Positions 44,083 to 53,551 of a stretch of 64,000 bases of DNA are shown here, piece by piece (the first letter of the stretch is position 1; the number at the start of each line of letters is the position of its first letter). A program made the position numbers and the translations under genes. The stretch is taken from the NCBI RefSeq assembly GCF_008329565.1, contig NZ_NPKT01000002.1, positions 124,001 to 188,000 on the forward strand, read 5' to 3'. Below the pieces are notes generated by a model. It did not search any database, was not told the origin of the DNA, and saw nothing but the letters and a program-made list of their open reading frames with translations. Origin of the DNA: Mycolicibacterium sp. P1-5 (GTDB lineage: Bacteria; Actinomycetota; Actinomycetes; Mycobacteriales; Mycobacteriaceae).

Positions 44083-47000
44083 CTACGCGTCGACGGCGGG
44101 TGCCTTCGCCGAGACGATGGTCAGGTCATAGTTCGCCACCTGCCAGCCGGCCATGAACACGCCGATAGGAATGGCCTTGCCGCGGCCGACGTTCGGGCGG
44201 GCCGGCGTTCCTTCCGGCGGATTGTCGGTCATGGAGCTGTCGTTGACGTAGACCACACCGTTCGCCAGATCGACCGCGGTCACCACCGCGGCGTGGTCGG
44301 CCTGGGTGTACTTGGTGTCATCCTCCGGGATGAAGCCGACACCGGCGCCGGTCCACACGATTGCCACCGGGTAGGCGACCATCGCCGCCTTCCCGTCGGC
44401 CAGGGCGGCCTGCAGGTCGAGCAGGGCTTCCTGGCCGCCGGCCTGGGTCGGGTCGTAGAGCGTTCGCGTCGCGGTGACGTTGTAGTGCGCCTCCATCAGC
44501 GCGACCGCGTCGACCGTGCTGGCACCTTCGTCGATGTTGGCGTCGAGGTACATCTTCGCGCCCGGTGTCGAGATGCTGTCGGTGGTTTTCGCCCACTGGA
44601 CCCACTGCTGCTCGATGTCGTCGGCAGGTTTGGTCTTGGTCGCCTGCGACACCGCTGACGCGGCGGCCTGTAGCTGGCAGTTGGAGTAGCTCTGGCTGAC
44701 CCAGTACTCCTGGGCAGCTTGCTGGTCGCCGTAGACGCCGGTGCCCTTGACCTCGACGTCGAACCTCTCGTCGATGGTGTCGGCCTTGGCCGCGCCGATT
44801 CTGATCGCGAACGAATGCAGTAGACCCTGCAGCATCCCGGCGATCCCGGGCAGCCTGGCGTCGTTTCCGTTGTCGACGGTGATCGTGAACGAATCGGTGA
44901 TTCCAGGCGTGATCAACGTGTCGTTCGCGGTGTAGATGAAGGTGCCGGGCGTCGCTCCGGCCACCAATGTGCCGTACTTCGGGCCGTCCTTGATGGTGTA
45001 GGTCACCCCGTAGCCGTTGTTGCCCTGGCCGTCGAGCATGACGGTGATTTGCTTGTTGGTTCCGCTCGACGACCCGTCGTCGAATCGCGCCACGCTAGGT
45101 GCCCGGTTGAAGAAGATGTAACCGATCTGCCTGCCGAGGTCGGCGAGTGCATCGGCGGGACCGGCCGGCTGGGCCGCCGCTGAGGTCGCGACCAGTGACG
45201 CCGCCGCACTGGCCGACGGAGTTCCGTTGGCACCCCGGGTCCCGGGGTCACCGGCCTTTCCGCCGGGGGTGCCGGCCGGGGCTTCCTGACCGGCCTCGCC
45301 GCCCTGACCACCTTGGCCGCCGTCGCCGCCCTTCCCGCCGGCACCGCCATCGCCGCCGTTGCCGCCCGCAACCGCGCTGTTGCCGGGGTTCCCGCCGCCG
45401 CCGGCAGCACCACCGGCGCCGCCCTGCCCACTGTGCGCGCCACCGTCTCCGGCTGCGCCACCGTTACCGCCTGCGCCGCCGTTGCCACCCTGGTCGCTGC
45501 CATAGGCGCCGGTGCCGCCGGTGCCGCCGGCGCCGCCCTTGCCGCCGTCAGCACCGGCACCGCCAACCGCGCCGGCACCGCCGGATCCGGCCTTGCCGCC
45601 CGAGCCACCGACCGTTCCATCTGTCGACGTCCCGCCGTTTCCGCCGTTTCCGCCCTTGCCGCCGTTTCCGCCGTTGCCGCTGCCACCCTGGGCGCCGTTG
45701 GAGGCGACGAAGAACAAGAATCTGCCGGTGCCCGCGTCGCCGCCGACCGCGCCGCCGGGCCCGCCCGGTCCGCCGTCGCCACCGTCTCCACCGACGATGC
45801 CGGTATCCACGGTGTCGGGGTTGGGCGTGTATCCCTTGCCGCCTTGTCCGCCGTCGCCGCCCTGTCCGCCAATGCCGCCGTTGCCGCCGGATCCGACCAG
45901 CAGGCTGCCGTTTCCGCCGCGGCCGCCCGAACCGCCGGCACCGCCCGGTGCGCCGTTCCCGCCGTTGATCGAGAACGACGGGTTCTTGCCTGGGTCGGCG
46001 CCATTGGTGCCGACGATGCCGCCCTGACCGACGCCGCCGGCGCCACCGTCACCGCCCGCACCGAACAGTGACAGCGTGCCGACATTGCCGCCGTTGCCAC
46101 CGTCGCCGCCACCGATGCCGCCGCGTCCGCCGTCACCACCGCTGCCGGCCCAGAGGCCGCCGCGTCCGCCATCGCCACCATTACCGCCGTGGTCGGAGGC
46201 GGTCACACCCTTCTCCGGGCTGTTGCCGCCCTGACCACCGTCGCCGCCGAAGGCGAACAACGAGAACAGGCCGCCGTTGCCGCCGTTACCGCCACGACCG
46301 CCGAAACTGGCCGCACCGCCCGCACCGCCGGCACCGGCGCCCGCGCCGCCGCCTTCGCCGCCGTCACCGGCGATGCCCCAGAACGAGGCGAGCCCGGTAT
46401 CGCCGCCGTTGCCGCCCGTACCACCGGTCTGGCCGTTCAGGATGGCGTTGCCGCCGGCGCCGCCCGCGCCGCCATTGCCGACCCACAGGCCGGCGGTGCC
46501 GCCGTGACCGCCGGTGCCGCCCTGGAAATTCCCCGTCGACGCCCCGCCGGCGCCACCGGCACCGCCGTTGCCCGACATACCGGCCGAGCCACCTTGGCCG
46601 CCGGCCGAACCCGCCACTGTCGTTGCGCCTGCGCCGCCCGCACCACCGTTTCCGGTGATCATGCCGCCACGCCCGCCGTTGCCGCCCGCGCCGCCGTTGA
46701 CGGTAGCGACCCCGGCACCACCCGCGCCACCACTACCGAACCAGCCCGCGCTGCCACCGTTGCCGCCGTTGAAACCGCTGCCACCGTTGCCGAAGACGCC
46801 GCTGTTGCCGCCCCTGCACGAGGTGTTCGACGGGCACGTGTCGGAGGTCCAGGTGTAGCCGTTGCCGGAGATGATCCCGGCGTCGGGGTGCGCGGCGGTC
46901 CCGTCGCCGACGAAGAAGCTGATCATGTTCTGGACCGCGGCTTCCGGCGTGGGCAGTGCCGACGCCCGCGGAGTCGCGGCCGCTGCGGCGGGACTCGCCA

Positions 47001-47433
47001 GTCGCGTGCTGGTCGACTTCTTGCTGGAGGTTGCTGTCTCACCGGGCTGCTGGGCCGAGTCGGAGCCTGACGGGCTCGACGAGATGGCGTTGGTCGACGC
47101 TGTGGGCCGGATGTTCGACTTGGACACCGCCGAGTGTCCGGTGGATTTCGACGGCCCGTTGGCCGACGAGCTACTCGAGGTGGACGGTCCCTTGGAGCCG
47201 GCCGAACCGGTCGCGTCGGCCGACGCCACCGCGGGCATCGATGCGACCGCCGCGCCGACGCCCAAAGCCACTGCGGAGGCGCCAAGCCATGCCATGGCGT
47301 GTGAATTGGCAAGTGCTGCAAGGCCGAACTCGACGCGGTTCAACTGCATCTTGTTTGCGCGGCCACCGGGGCGATGCGCCGAGTCGGCGCGATGCGCGCG
47401 ACCATGAACTGTTTTTGAGCCGACAGAATCCAT
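44083..47433 (-). CDS. Very large secreted PGRS-like protein with C-terminal C39-like cysteine peptidase domain
   Basis: A 1116-residue exported protein. ATG at 47433 follows a GGGGTGGG site; ATG 47349 would still keep the signal region. Order: basic N-terminus, hydrophobic segment (about 45-70, ending ASADATG), Ser/Thr/Ala-rich linker to about 200, a PGRS-like region of GGxGG repeats (about 208-735) with no PE domain, an Ig/cadherin-like domain (about 778-860, TVMLDGQGNNGYGVTYTIKD) and a papain-fold domain with Cys919 (QSYSNCQLQAAA), His1047 (QADHAAVVTAVD) and Asn1064-Asp1065 (VYVNDSS). These match the C39-type Cys-His-Asp/Asn triad with its Gln. Substrate and localisation (cell wall or surface) are unknown. 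It is inserted between the Rv0204c and Rv0205 counterparts. Confidence 0.8.
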   Translation of the reverse strand: MDSVGSKTVHGRAHRADSAHRPGGRANKMQLNRVEFGLAALANSHAMAWLGASAVALGVGAAVASMPAVASADATGSAGSKGPSTSSSSSANGPSKSTGHSAVSKSNIRPTASTNAISSSPSGSDSAQQPGETATSSKKSTSTRLASPAAAAATPRASALPTPEAAVQNMISFFVGDGTAAHPDAGIISGNGYTWTSDTCPSNTSCRGGNSGVFGNGGSGFNGGNGGSAGWFGSGGAGGAGVATVNGGAGGNGGRGGMITGNGGAGGAGATTVAGSAGGQGGSAGMSGNGGAGGAGGASTGNFQGGTGGHGGTAGLWVGNGGAGGAGGNAILNGQTGGTGGNGGDTGLASFWGIAGDGGEGGGAGAGAGGAGGAASFGGRGGNGGNGGLFSLFAFGGDGGQGGNSPEKGVTASDHGGNGGDGGRGGLWAGSGGDGGRGGIGGGDGGNGGNVGTLSLFGAGGDGGAGGVGQGGIVGTNGADPGKNPSFSINGGNGAPGGAGGSGGRGGNGSLLVGSGGNGGIGGQGGDGGQGGKGYTPNPDTVDTGIVGGDGGDGGPGGPGGAVGGDAGTGRFLFFVASNGAQGGSGNGGNGGKGGNGGNGGTSTDGTVGGSGGKAGSGGAGAVGGAGADGGKGGAGGTGGTGAYGSDQGGNGGAGGNGGAAGDGGAHSGQGGAGGAAGGGGNPGNSAVAGGNGGDGGAGGKGGDGGQGGQGGEAGQEAPAGTPGGKAGDPGTRGANGTPSASAAASLVATSAAAQPAGPADALADLGRQIGYIFFNRAPSVARFDDGSSSGTNKQITVMLDGQGNNGYGVTYTIKDGPKYGTLVAGATPGTFIYTANDTLITPGITDSFTITVDNGNDARLPGIAGMLQGLLHSFAIRIGAAKADTIDERFDVEVKGTGVYGDQQAAQEYWVSQSYSNCQLQAAASAVSQATKTKPADDIEQQWVQWAKTTDSISTPGAKMYLDANIDEGASTVDAVALMEAHYNVTATRTLYDPTQAGGQEALLDLQAALADGKAAMVAYPVAIVWTGAGVGFIPEDDTKYTQADHAAVVTAVDLANGVVYVNDSSMTDNPPEGTPARPNVGRGKAIPIGVFMAGWQVANYDLTIVSAKAPAVDA

Positions 47434-47564
47434 GAGCCCACCCCCCGTTTGGGATCCGAATAGATCAGAACGCCAGCAGTCGCGTGTGGTATCGGCGAGC
47501 CAGCAAAACGGAGCATAAAGGTAATTCACTACCTCGTCTATAACTACGCTTACTTTTGTTGCCG

Positions 47565-47578
47565 GTGCAAGGTTGCAC
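47565..47578. promoter_or_regulatory. Small inverted repeat in divergent region before AI-2E permease
   Basis: GTGCAA-GG-TTGCAC, perfect six-base arms with a two-base centre, inside the 247-base region between the PGRS-C39 gene and the permease gene. It could be an operator for either gene. The surrounding stretch 47520-47600 is AT-richer than the flanks, as expected for promoters; no clear -35/-10 pair could be assigned. Confidence 0.35.
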
Positions 47579-47680
47579 TGCCTATCTTTGTTGCTACGCG
47601 ACCGCCACGACCGACCGCTGGTCTCGGAGCAACCGAGGTTTCAGCCAATAGACGGACCCGCTCCCACTACGCTTGGCCGC

Positions 47681-48841
47681 ATGCCGGCGACCCGAGTCTC
47701 GGACGACGAATCGGTCGATCCCTTCCTCCGTAAATCTGCAGCGTGGTCCTGGCGCTTACTCGTGGTCGCAGGGGCCATCGTCGCGTTGCTGTGGATCGTG
47801 CGCCGCCTCGAGGTCATCGTGGTACCGGTGGCCCTGGCGACCATGCTGACCGCCTTGCTGCTGCCTGCCGTGGATTGGCTCGACCGCCGAGGCGCGCCGC
47901 GCGGCGGTGCAGTGGCCCTGGTGCTGTTGGGCGGCTTCGCGATCTTCGGCGGAATCCTGACTTTCGTTGTCAGCCAATTCGTTTCAGGTCTGCCCGGGCT
48001 CGTCGAGCAAGTTACTCACAGCATCGACGGACTTCGTCGCTGGCTCATCGAGGGACCTGCGCATCTGAGTCGCGAGCAGATCGACAACGCGGGTAACACC
48101 GCAATCAAGGCGCTGCGCGACAATCAGGAGAAGCTGACCACCGGTGCGCTGTCGACGGCGGCCACGCTCACCGAGATCGTCACCGGTGCGCTGCTGGTGT
48201 TCTTCACGCTGATCTTCTTGCTGCACGGTGGCCGCAACATCTACGGGTTTGTGACCAAGATCGTCCCGACGCGCACCCGCGACCGGGTTCGAGACGCCGG
48301 GCGAGCCGGGTTCGGCTCGCTGATCGGCTACGTGCGCGCGACGTTCCTGGTGGCGCTGGTGGACGCCATCGGCATCGGCACCGGCCTGGCGATCATGGGC
48401 ATCCCGTTGGCGTTGCCGTTGGCTTCGCTGGTCTTCCTCGGTGCGTTCATTCCGCTGGTCGGTGCGGTGGTCACCGGGTTCCTGGCGGTGGTGGTGGCAT
48501 TGCTGGCCAAGGGTGTCGTCTACGCCTTGATCACCCTCGGGTTGATCATCGCCGTGCAGCAGCTGGAGGCGCACATCCTGCAGCCGCTGGTGATGGGTCG
48601 GGCCGTGTCGATCCATCCGCTGGCGATCGTGCTGGCGATCGCAGGCGGCGGCGTGCTGGCTGGCATCGTCGGTGCGCTGTTGGCGGTGCCGCTGCTGGCG
48701 TTCCTCAACAGCGCCATCCGGGTGTTGGTCGCCGACAACCCCGCCAAGGAAGCGGCTGAACTCGAGGAGAACGACGACGCCGTCGTCATCAACGCCCAAC
48801 CGGACGTGGTCCCGCCGAAACGCGAGCGCGACCGACGCTGA
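47681..48841 (+). CDS. AI-2E family transporter (Rv0205-like)
   Basis: A 386-residue PerM/AI-2E-type permease with about eight helices. ATG at 47681 begins protein-like sequence ([17 protein letters not shown]); the frame is open upstream. The family signature is seen in [20 protein letters not shown] and in [18 protein letters not shown]. Members export small signals or act as Na+/H+ antiporters; function here unknown. Corresponds to Rv0205, upstream of mmpL3 in convergent orientation. Confidence 0.9.
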   Translation: MPATRVSDDESVDPFLRKSAAWSWRLLVVAGAIVALLWIVRRLEVIVVPVALATMLTALLLPAVDWLDRRGAPRGGAVALVLLGGFAIFGGILTFVVSQFVSGLPGLVEQVTHSIDGLRRWLIEGPAHLSREQIDNAGNTAIKALRDNQEKLTTGALSTAATLTEIVTGALLVFFTLIFLLHGGRNIYGFVTKIVPTRTRDRVRDAGRAGFGSLIGYVRATFLVALVDAIGIGTGLAIMGIPLALPLASLVFLGAFIPLVGAVVTGFLAVVVALLAKGVVYALITLGLIIAVQQLEAHILQPLVMGRAVSIHPLAIVLAIAGGGVLAGIVGALLAVPLLAFLNSAIRVLVADNPAKEAAELEENDDAVVINAQPDVVPPKRERDRR

Positions 48842-48904
48842 GGGCGTCGAGGCAGAACTCAGAGCGACAGTCGAGCCTGTTTTTCGCCCTGAAGTCTGAA
48901 TGGA

Positions 48905-51900
48905 CTACGAGCGCCCCTCGCGACGCAGCAGATCCGCTGCGCTGATGCCGCCACCGCGACGCTGACGTTCTTCGCCCTCTTTCTTGCCGCGCGAGTTCAG
49001 CTTCTCCGTGGCCACCTCGGAGTCACCCTGATCGGGCCGGCTGACCGGGATGGCGCGAGTCTCTTCGGCGCTGATCGCGGGGGAGACGTCGTCGACGCCC
49101 TTCTTGTCGTGCGGAGCCCGGATCGCCGTGGTGGTGTCCTCCGGAGCCGACATCGCCTGCGTCGGTTGCGCCGACGGCTGCTGCGGCTGCTGCGGAGGCG
49201 GTGTGGCACCCCCGCGCAACTCGCCCAGCCACGACTCGATCTCCCGGTCCGGCGCGGGCGGCGCCGGCGGACGGTTCGACTTGGCCGCCGAGGCGGCGGT
49301 GTTCACGGCGTTCTTGACGACGTTCTTCGCCACCGAGAACCGGGTGGTCGGGGCGTCAGCGATTCCCCGGTCGCTGCGCTCCTGCCCGCCGGCCGTGATT
49401 CCCCGGTCGCTGCGCTCCTGCCCGCCGGCCTGCCCGGCCGTAGTTGCCTCGACCGGATCCGGGAGCCGCGCGGTACCTGCCGCCGACGGCGCTTCCTGCG
49501 GCGGTGGATTGCGGTATTCGGCGCGGCCGACGACACGGGGCATCGCCCGGCCACCGCCGGGATGGGTCGGGTCGTGCACCGGGCGCGTGCCCGAGGCGGG
49601 AGCCCCCGCGCCGACCAGTGCGGGATCCGGCTCGCGCACGACGGGCCGCTTGCGCTCGTCGGGCAGGTGCGTCTCGCCGAGACCGATCTTGTTCTGCAGG
49701 CGCTTCATCCAGCGCGGCGCCCACCAGCAGTCATCGCCGAGCAGCTTCATGATCGCAGGCACCAGGAACATTCGGACGATCGTGGCGTCCAGCAGCAGCG
49801 CGATCAGCAGACCGAAGGCCAGGTACTTCATCATCACCAGGTCGGAGAAGACGAAGGCGCCGGCGACCACGGCCAGCACCAGGGCGGCCGCGGTGATCAG
49901 CCGGCCGGTGGTGGCGGTACCGATACGGATCGCCTCGGTGGTGGACATGCCGCGTTCGCGGGCCTCAACCATGCGAGATACCAGGAACACCTCGTAGTCG
50001 GTGGACAGGCCGTAGATCACCGCGATGATCAACCCGATCATCGGCGCCATCAATGGCTGTGGCGTGTAGTTCATCAGCCCGGACCCGTGCCCGTCGACGA
50101 ACATCCACGTCAGTACGCCCATGGTGGAGCCCAGCGTCAGTGCACTCATCAACGCGGCCTTGATCGGCAGCACCAGCGATCCGAAGGCCAGGAACATCAG
50201 GATCGTCGTCGTCACGATCAGCAGCAGCACCATCAGCGGCAGCTTGGCGAACAGGCTGTGGATACTGTCCTGCTCCAGAGCAGGCGTGCCGCCCACGTAG
50301 ACCGACACCCCCCTGGGCGGCGTGATCGCCCGCAGCTCGGCGATCTTCTTGGCTGCGTCGTTGCGGGTCACCAGACCGTTCTGGATCACCCGCACCGACG
50401 GATCCTTGGAGGCCCCGTCGAGGTAGGACCGCTCTTTCCACATCGCGTCGGGATTGTTGTCCGGGTCGGTGAACCCGCTGACCGCCATCGCCTTGTTGCG
50501 GATCTCGGCGACCTGCTGGTCGGTGACCGGCTGACCGTCGTTGTTCTTCATCACCAGCGTGATCGGCTCGGTACGGAAGCCCGGGAAGATCTTGTCGAAC
50601 TCCTCCTGGGCAGTACGCACGGAGTTGTCCGGCGGCAGGTACTTCTCGCTGATGCCGCCCAATGACAGCTTCCCGAGCGGCACGATCAGCAGGACCATGA
50701 CGATCACGATCGGAACGGCGAACAGGATCGGGCGTTTCATCACCCGGTTGACGAGCTTGCCCCAGAAACCGGCTTCGACCTCTTCGCGGGTCTTCGTCTT
50801 CTGTGTTTTCTCGGCGAACCAGTCGATGATCGCCCGCGAGAATCCCCAGTTGCGCAGGAACGGAATCCGCAGCAGTGTGCGCACGCCGAGGGCGTCGACG
50901 TTCGGCCCGAGGATGGCCAGAATCGCGGACAGCACAGTGATCGACAAGACCGCCGACAACATGACCGAGGCGATGATCGCGTAGGTGATCGACTTCAGGA
51001 AGCCCTGCGGGAACAGCAGCAGCGGCAGCGAGGACGCCACGATGATCACCGCGGAGAAGATGACCGTGCGACCCGACGTCATCATCGTCCGGCGGACTGC
51101 CGCCTCCGTGTCGTAGCCCTCGGCTATCTCTTCTCGGAATCGGCTGACGATGAACAACCCGTAATCGATCGCGATACCCAGGCCGATCAGCGTCACGACC
51201 GGCTGGGCGAAGAAGTGCACGGGTGTCACCAGGGCGATCAACCGCATGATGCCCAGCGCCCCGAGGATGGACAGGCCGCCGATGATGGCAGGCAGGCTCG
51301 CGGCGACGACGCCGCCGAAGACAAAGAACAGCAGCACCGCGACCAGCGGAATGGCGGCCACCTCGGCGCGCTGCTGGTCCTCGCCGATGGTGCCGGTCAG
51401 CTCGGCGGCCAGCGGCTGTAGGCCGGCGAGCTTGACGTTGACGTCCTTTATGAAGAAGTCCTTGTCGACCTTCTTGAAGTTGTTCAGGATCGTGTCGTCG
51501 TCGTTGCCCTTGAGCTGGATCGACATGAACGCGTGCTTCTTGCTCGCGTCGGCCATGTTCGACAACAGCTGCGGGCTCTTGAAGTAACCGATCGACCGCA
51601 GGATCTCATCTGGGTGGTCCCGTTCGACCTGGGCCAGGTTGTCCAGGATCTTCTTCTGGAAGTCCGGGTCGTCGACGGTCTTACCGTCCGGTGCGGTGTA
51701 GATCGCGATGATGTGGCCGGACGTGTCACGGCCGTAGGCGCCGTCGGCGATCAGCGACGCCTTCACCGAGGAACTGCCCTCGTCGTAGAACCCACTCTGG
51801 GTGACGTGCTTGCCGAGGCTGGCTCCGTAGATGCCGCCGCCGACGCACAGCGCGACCATGACCGCGATCACGATGTATCGGTAGCGATACACAGTTCGAC

Positions 51901-51916
51901 CCCACCAGGCGAACAC
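48905..51916 (-). CDS. mmpL3: MmpL3, trehalose monomycolate transporter
   Basis: A 1003-residue MmpL transporter. GTG start at 51916 with an AGGAG site upstream. Proton-relay Asp-Tyr pairs are in GIAIDYGLFIVSRFREEI (helix 4) and YGLSTDYEVFLVSRMVEA (helix 10). It flips trehalose monomycolate across the membrane, is essential in mycobacteria and is a major drug target. The C-terminal cytoplasmic tail (about 260 residues) is longer than in M. tuberculosis (944 in total) and contains a twofold 12-residue tandem repeat (GGQERSDRGI) encoded by the dispersed DNA repeat described separately. The gene is last in the trmB-NYN-mmpL3 operon. Confidence 0.95.
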   Translation of the reverse strand: MFAWWGRTVYRYRYIVIAVMVALCVGGGIYGASLGKHVTQSGFYDEGSSSVKASLIADGAYGRDTSGHIIAIYTAPDGKTVDDPDFQKKILDNLAQVERDHPDEILRSIGYFKSPQLLSNMADASKKHAFMSIQLKGNDDDTILNNFKKVDKDFFIKDVNVKLAGLQPLAAELTGTIGEDQQRAEVAAIPLVAVLLFFVFGGVVAASLPAIIGGLSILGALGIMRLIALVTPVHFFAQPVVTLIGLGIAIDYGLFIVSRFREEIAEGYDTEAAVRRTMMTSGRTVIFSAVIIVASSLPLLLFPQGFLKSITYAIIASVMLSAVLSITVLSAILAILGPNVDALGVRTLLRIPFLRNWGFSRAIIDWFAEKTQKTKTREEVEAGFWGKLVNRVMKRPILFAVPIVIVMVLLIVPLGKLSLGGISEKYLPPDNSVRTAQEEFDKIFPGFRTEPITLVMKNNDGQPVTDQQVAEIRNKAMAVSGFTDPDNNPDAMWKERSYLDGASKDPSVRVIQNGLVTRNDAAKKIAELRAITPPRGVSVYVGGTPALEQDSIHSLFAKLPLMVLLLIVTTTILMFLAFGSLVLPIKAALMSALTLGSTMGVLTWMFVDGHGSGLMNYTPQPLMAPMIGLIIAVIYGLSTDYEVFLVSRMVEARERGMSTTEAIRIGTATTGRLITAAALVLAVVAGAFVFSDLVMMKYLAFGLLIALLLDATIVRMFLVPAIMKLLGDDCWWAPRWMKRLQNKIGLGETHLPDERKRPVVREPDPALVGAGAPASGTRPVHDPTHPGGGRAMPRVVGRAEYRNPPPQEAPSAAGTARLPDPVEATTAGQAGGQERSDRGITAGGQERSDRGIADAPTTRFSVAKNVVKNAVNTAASAAKSNRPPAPPAPDREIESWLGELRGGATPPPQQPQQPSAQPTQAMSAPEDTTTAIRAPHDKKGVDDVSPAISAEETRAIPVSRPDQGDSEVATEKLNSRGKKEGEERQRRGGGISAADLLRREGRS
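49361..49430. repeat. Two tandem copies of a dispersed 24-base repeat inside mmpL3
   Basis: A 34-base unit occurs at 49361-49394 and again at 49397-49430, period 36 bases, in frame with mmpL3. Both copies contain the 24-base core GGTCGCTGCG...CCCGCCGG (49369-49392 and 49405-49428), which recurs without change at 60737-60760 inside the gntR gene. This points to an interspersed repeat family rather than chance. Confidence 0.85.
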
Positions 51917-51965
51917 CTAAGCTCCTAACCAAATCTTCTGTGACCTGCGCATCGGTTTCTCCTAC

Positions 51966-52658
51966 TCAGACGCGCGATGTCAGTAATGAGGACAGCGGCC
52001 GGAACGGTTGCAACCATGCCCCCTGCTCTGGGAGCGAATCTAGGCCGATTCGCGGCAGCGGCTCTCGGAAAACACCAGGAATGTCTTCCAGGTCGACAAA
52101 CTCCAAGGTATCCGACGCTAACGCCCAGCTGGCATGTTCGCGAAATCCAAGCACGTAGGCAGGGGTGCCCGCCCTGGCGATTTCCTCCAGCGGCGTGCGG
52201 AACGCCTGCCCGTCCGCCGAGGCGACCAGCACGGCTGCCAGGCCCTCGGTGCGGCGGCGTTCGATGTGGGCGAGCATGTCGGAGTCGACGTCGCTGTCCT
52301 CGTCGACCTTCGGCTTGGCGAACACCGCGAAGCCCACGTTGCGCAGCGCTTCCACCCATGGGCGGACGACGTCCGCGCTGCCGGGCGCGATGTTGGTGAA
52401 CACTGTCGCCTCCGGTTCCACCGAGATGTCCGGGTGGCCGGTCGACAATTCGGCGGTGCGGCCCAAGAGCCACCGTCCCAGCGCGTCGAACCGCGGCCGG
52501 TGTGCGGCTGTGGGCCGGCCACCGAGGATCGATCCCAGGCCCATGTCCAGGTTGGGTGCGTCCCAGACCAGAAGTACCCGCTGAACTGGCGAGCTCGCCA
52601 GCTGATCTCCGCCGGCGGGCGGGGCCGGGGCCGCCGCCGCGTCTTCCATCACACTCAT
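51966..52658 (-). CDS. NYN-domain (PIN-like) protein, Rv0207c-like
   Basis: A 230-residue protein with an NYN nuclease-like domain. ATG at 52658 follows GGTGAGG by five bases; a GTG at 52673 is an alternative. Conserved acidic residues sit in LLVWDAPNLDMGL, DEDSDVDSDML and VASADGQAF, the pattern of the NYN metal site. Such proteins are predicted RNases. It lies between trmB and mmpL3, as Rv0207c in M. tuberculosis, and is probably co-transcribed with both. Confidence 0.87.
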   Translation of the reverse strand: MSVMEDAAAAPAPPAGGDQLASSPVQRVLLVWDAPNLDMGLGSILGGRPTAAHRPRFDALGRWLLGRTAELSTGHPDISVEPEATVFTNIAPGSADVVRPWVEALRNVGFAVFAKPKVDEDSDVDSDMLAHIERRRTEGLAAVLVASADGQAFRTPLEEIARAGTPAYVLGFREHASWALASDTLEFVDLEDIPGVFREPLPRIGLDSLPEQGAWLQPFRPLSSLLTSRV

Positions 52659-52672
52659 CGTTGCCTCACCCA

Positions 52673-52712
52673 CTGTGTCGTTTCAACCACAGCTGTGTCG
52701 TTTCAACCACAG
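52673..52712. repeat. Perfect 20-base tandem duplication at the trmB 3' end
   Basis: CTGTGTCGTTTCAACCACAG at 52673-52692 is repeated exactly at 52693-52712. Because 20 is not a multiple of three, the second copy shifts the frame and moves the trmB stop: the protein ends WLKRHSCG. Without the duplication the frame would read WLKRHSG and stop close to the next gene's ribosome binding site. Confidence 0.85.
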
Positions 52713-53450
52713 AAGTTCGGCCACCGCGCTTCCGGCTTGAGCGGCCTTCGTCTCATATTTGGTCGTCGGGCGCCGCACCGAGATCGGCAACTCGTCGTCG
52801 CGCTGAACGCGGCGCAGCAGTGGTTCGTTGTCGCCGGCCTCGGCGATCTGTTCGGCATACCCCGCGTGATCGGTGGCGGCATGTAGCACTCCACCCGGCT
52901 GCAGGCGGTCGGCGATGAGCGCGATCGTGTGCGGCTGCAGTAGCCGGCGCTTGTGGTGACGTGATTTTGGCCACGGGTCGGGGAAGAACACCCGAACTCC
53001 GGTCAGTGAGCCGGGGCCGACCATGTGCTCCAGGACATCTACCGCGTCGCCGCGAACCAGCCGGATGTTGGCGACACCCTCCCGGTCGACGGCACTGAGC
53101 AGCTGAGCCAGTCCGCGCTTGTAGACCTCGACCGCCACCACGTCGATGTCCGGCTCGGCCAGCGCCATACCAAGCGTGGACGTGCCGGTTCCGCAGCCGA
53201 TTTCCAGCACGACGGGCGCCTGCCTGCCGAACCACGCCACGGTGTCCAGCAGGTCAGCGGGCTCTTCGCCGTTGCGTGCCTGGGTGCCCATCTCGGACCA
53301 CAGCCGATCCCACGCCCCGTGCTGCGCCTCGGTCAATGTCGAGCGGCGCGAGCGGAAGCTGGTGATGCGGGGATAGGGATGCGCTGGCCAGGCATCAGGC
53401 GTGGTTGAGCCCCCTTGGCGCTGCGCTTGCATCCGTCCATGGTCGCTCAC
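52683..53450 (-). CDS. trmB: tRNA (guanine-N7-)-methyltransferase TrmB
   Basis: A 255-residue SAM-dependent methyltransferase making m7G46 in tRNA. The SAM motif is LEIGCGTGTSTLGMALAEP, followed by VYKRGLAQLL, DAVDVL and the family motif VFFPDPWPKSRHHKRRLL. GTG at 53450 gives the usual length (Rv0208c is 263); an upstream extension to 53525 is open but not conserved. First gene of the trmB-NYN-mmpL3 operon. The last codons are altered by a 20-base tandem duplication. Confidence 0.92.
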   Translation of the reverse strand: MSDHGRMQAQRQGGSTTPDAWPAHPYPRITSFRSRRSTLTEAQHGAWDRLWSEMGTQARNGEEPADLLDTVAWFGRQAPVVLEIGCGTGTSTLGMALAEPDIDVVAVEVYKRGLAQLLSAVDREGVANIRLVRGDAVDVLEHMVGPGSLTGVRVFFPDPWPKSRHHKRRLLQPHTIALIADRLQPGGVLHAATDHAGYAEQIAEAGDNEPLLRRVQRDDELPISVRRPTTKYETKAAQAGSAVAELLWLKRHSCG

Positions 53451-53551
53451 GAACAGAGGTGTACCCGCATCGCGGTGCAGATTGATACCCAACAGTTGCC
53501 TTCCCCTGGTAGTGGCTCGCGCCACAGGCCGGCTGATGTCAGCATGTCGGT

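Noticed and set aside
45200..46800. Dense short repeats that could be mistaken for a CRISPR or satellite array.
   Set aside because: Repeats are GGN-GGN codon repeats of the PGRS-like protein with no spacer structure and continuous reading frame.
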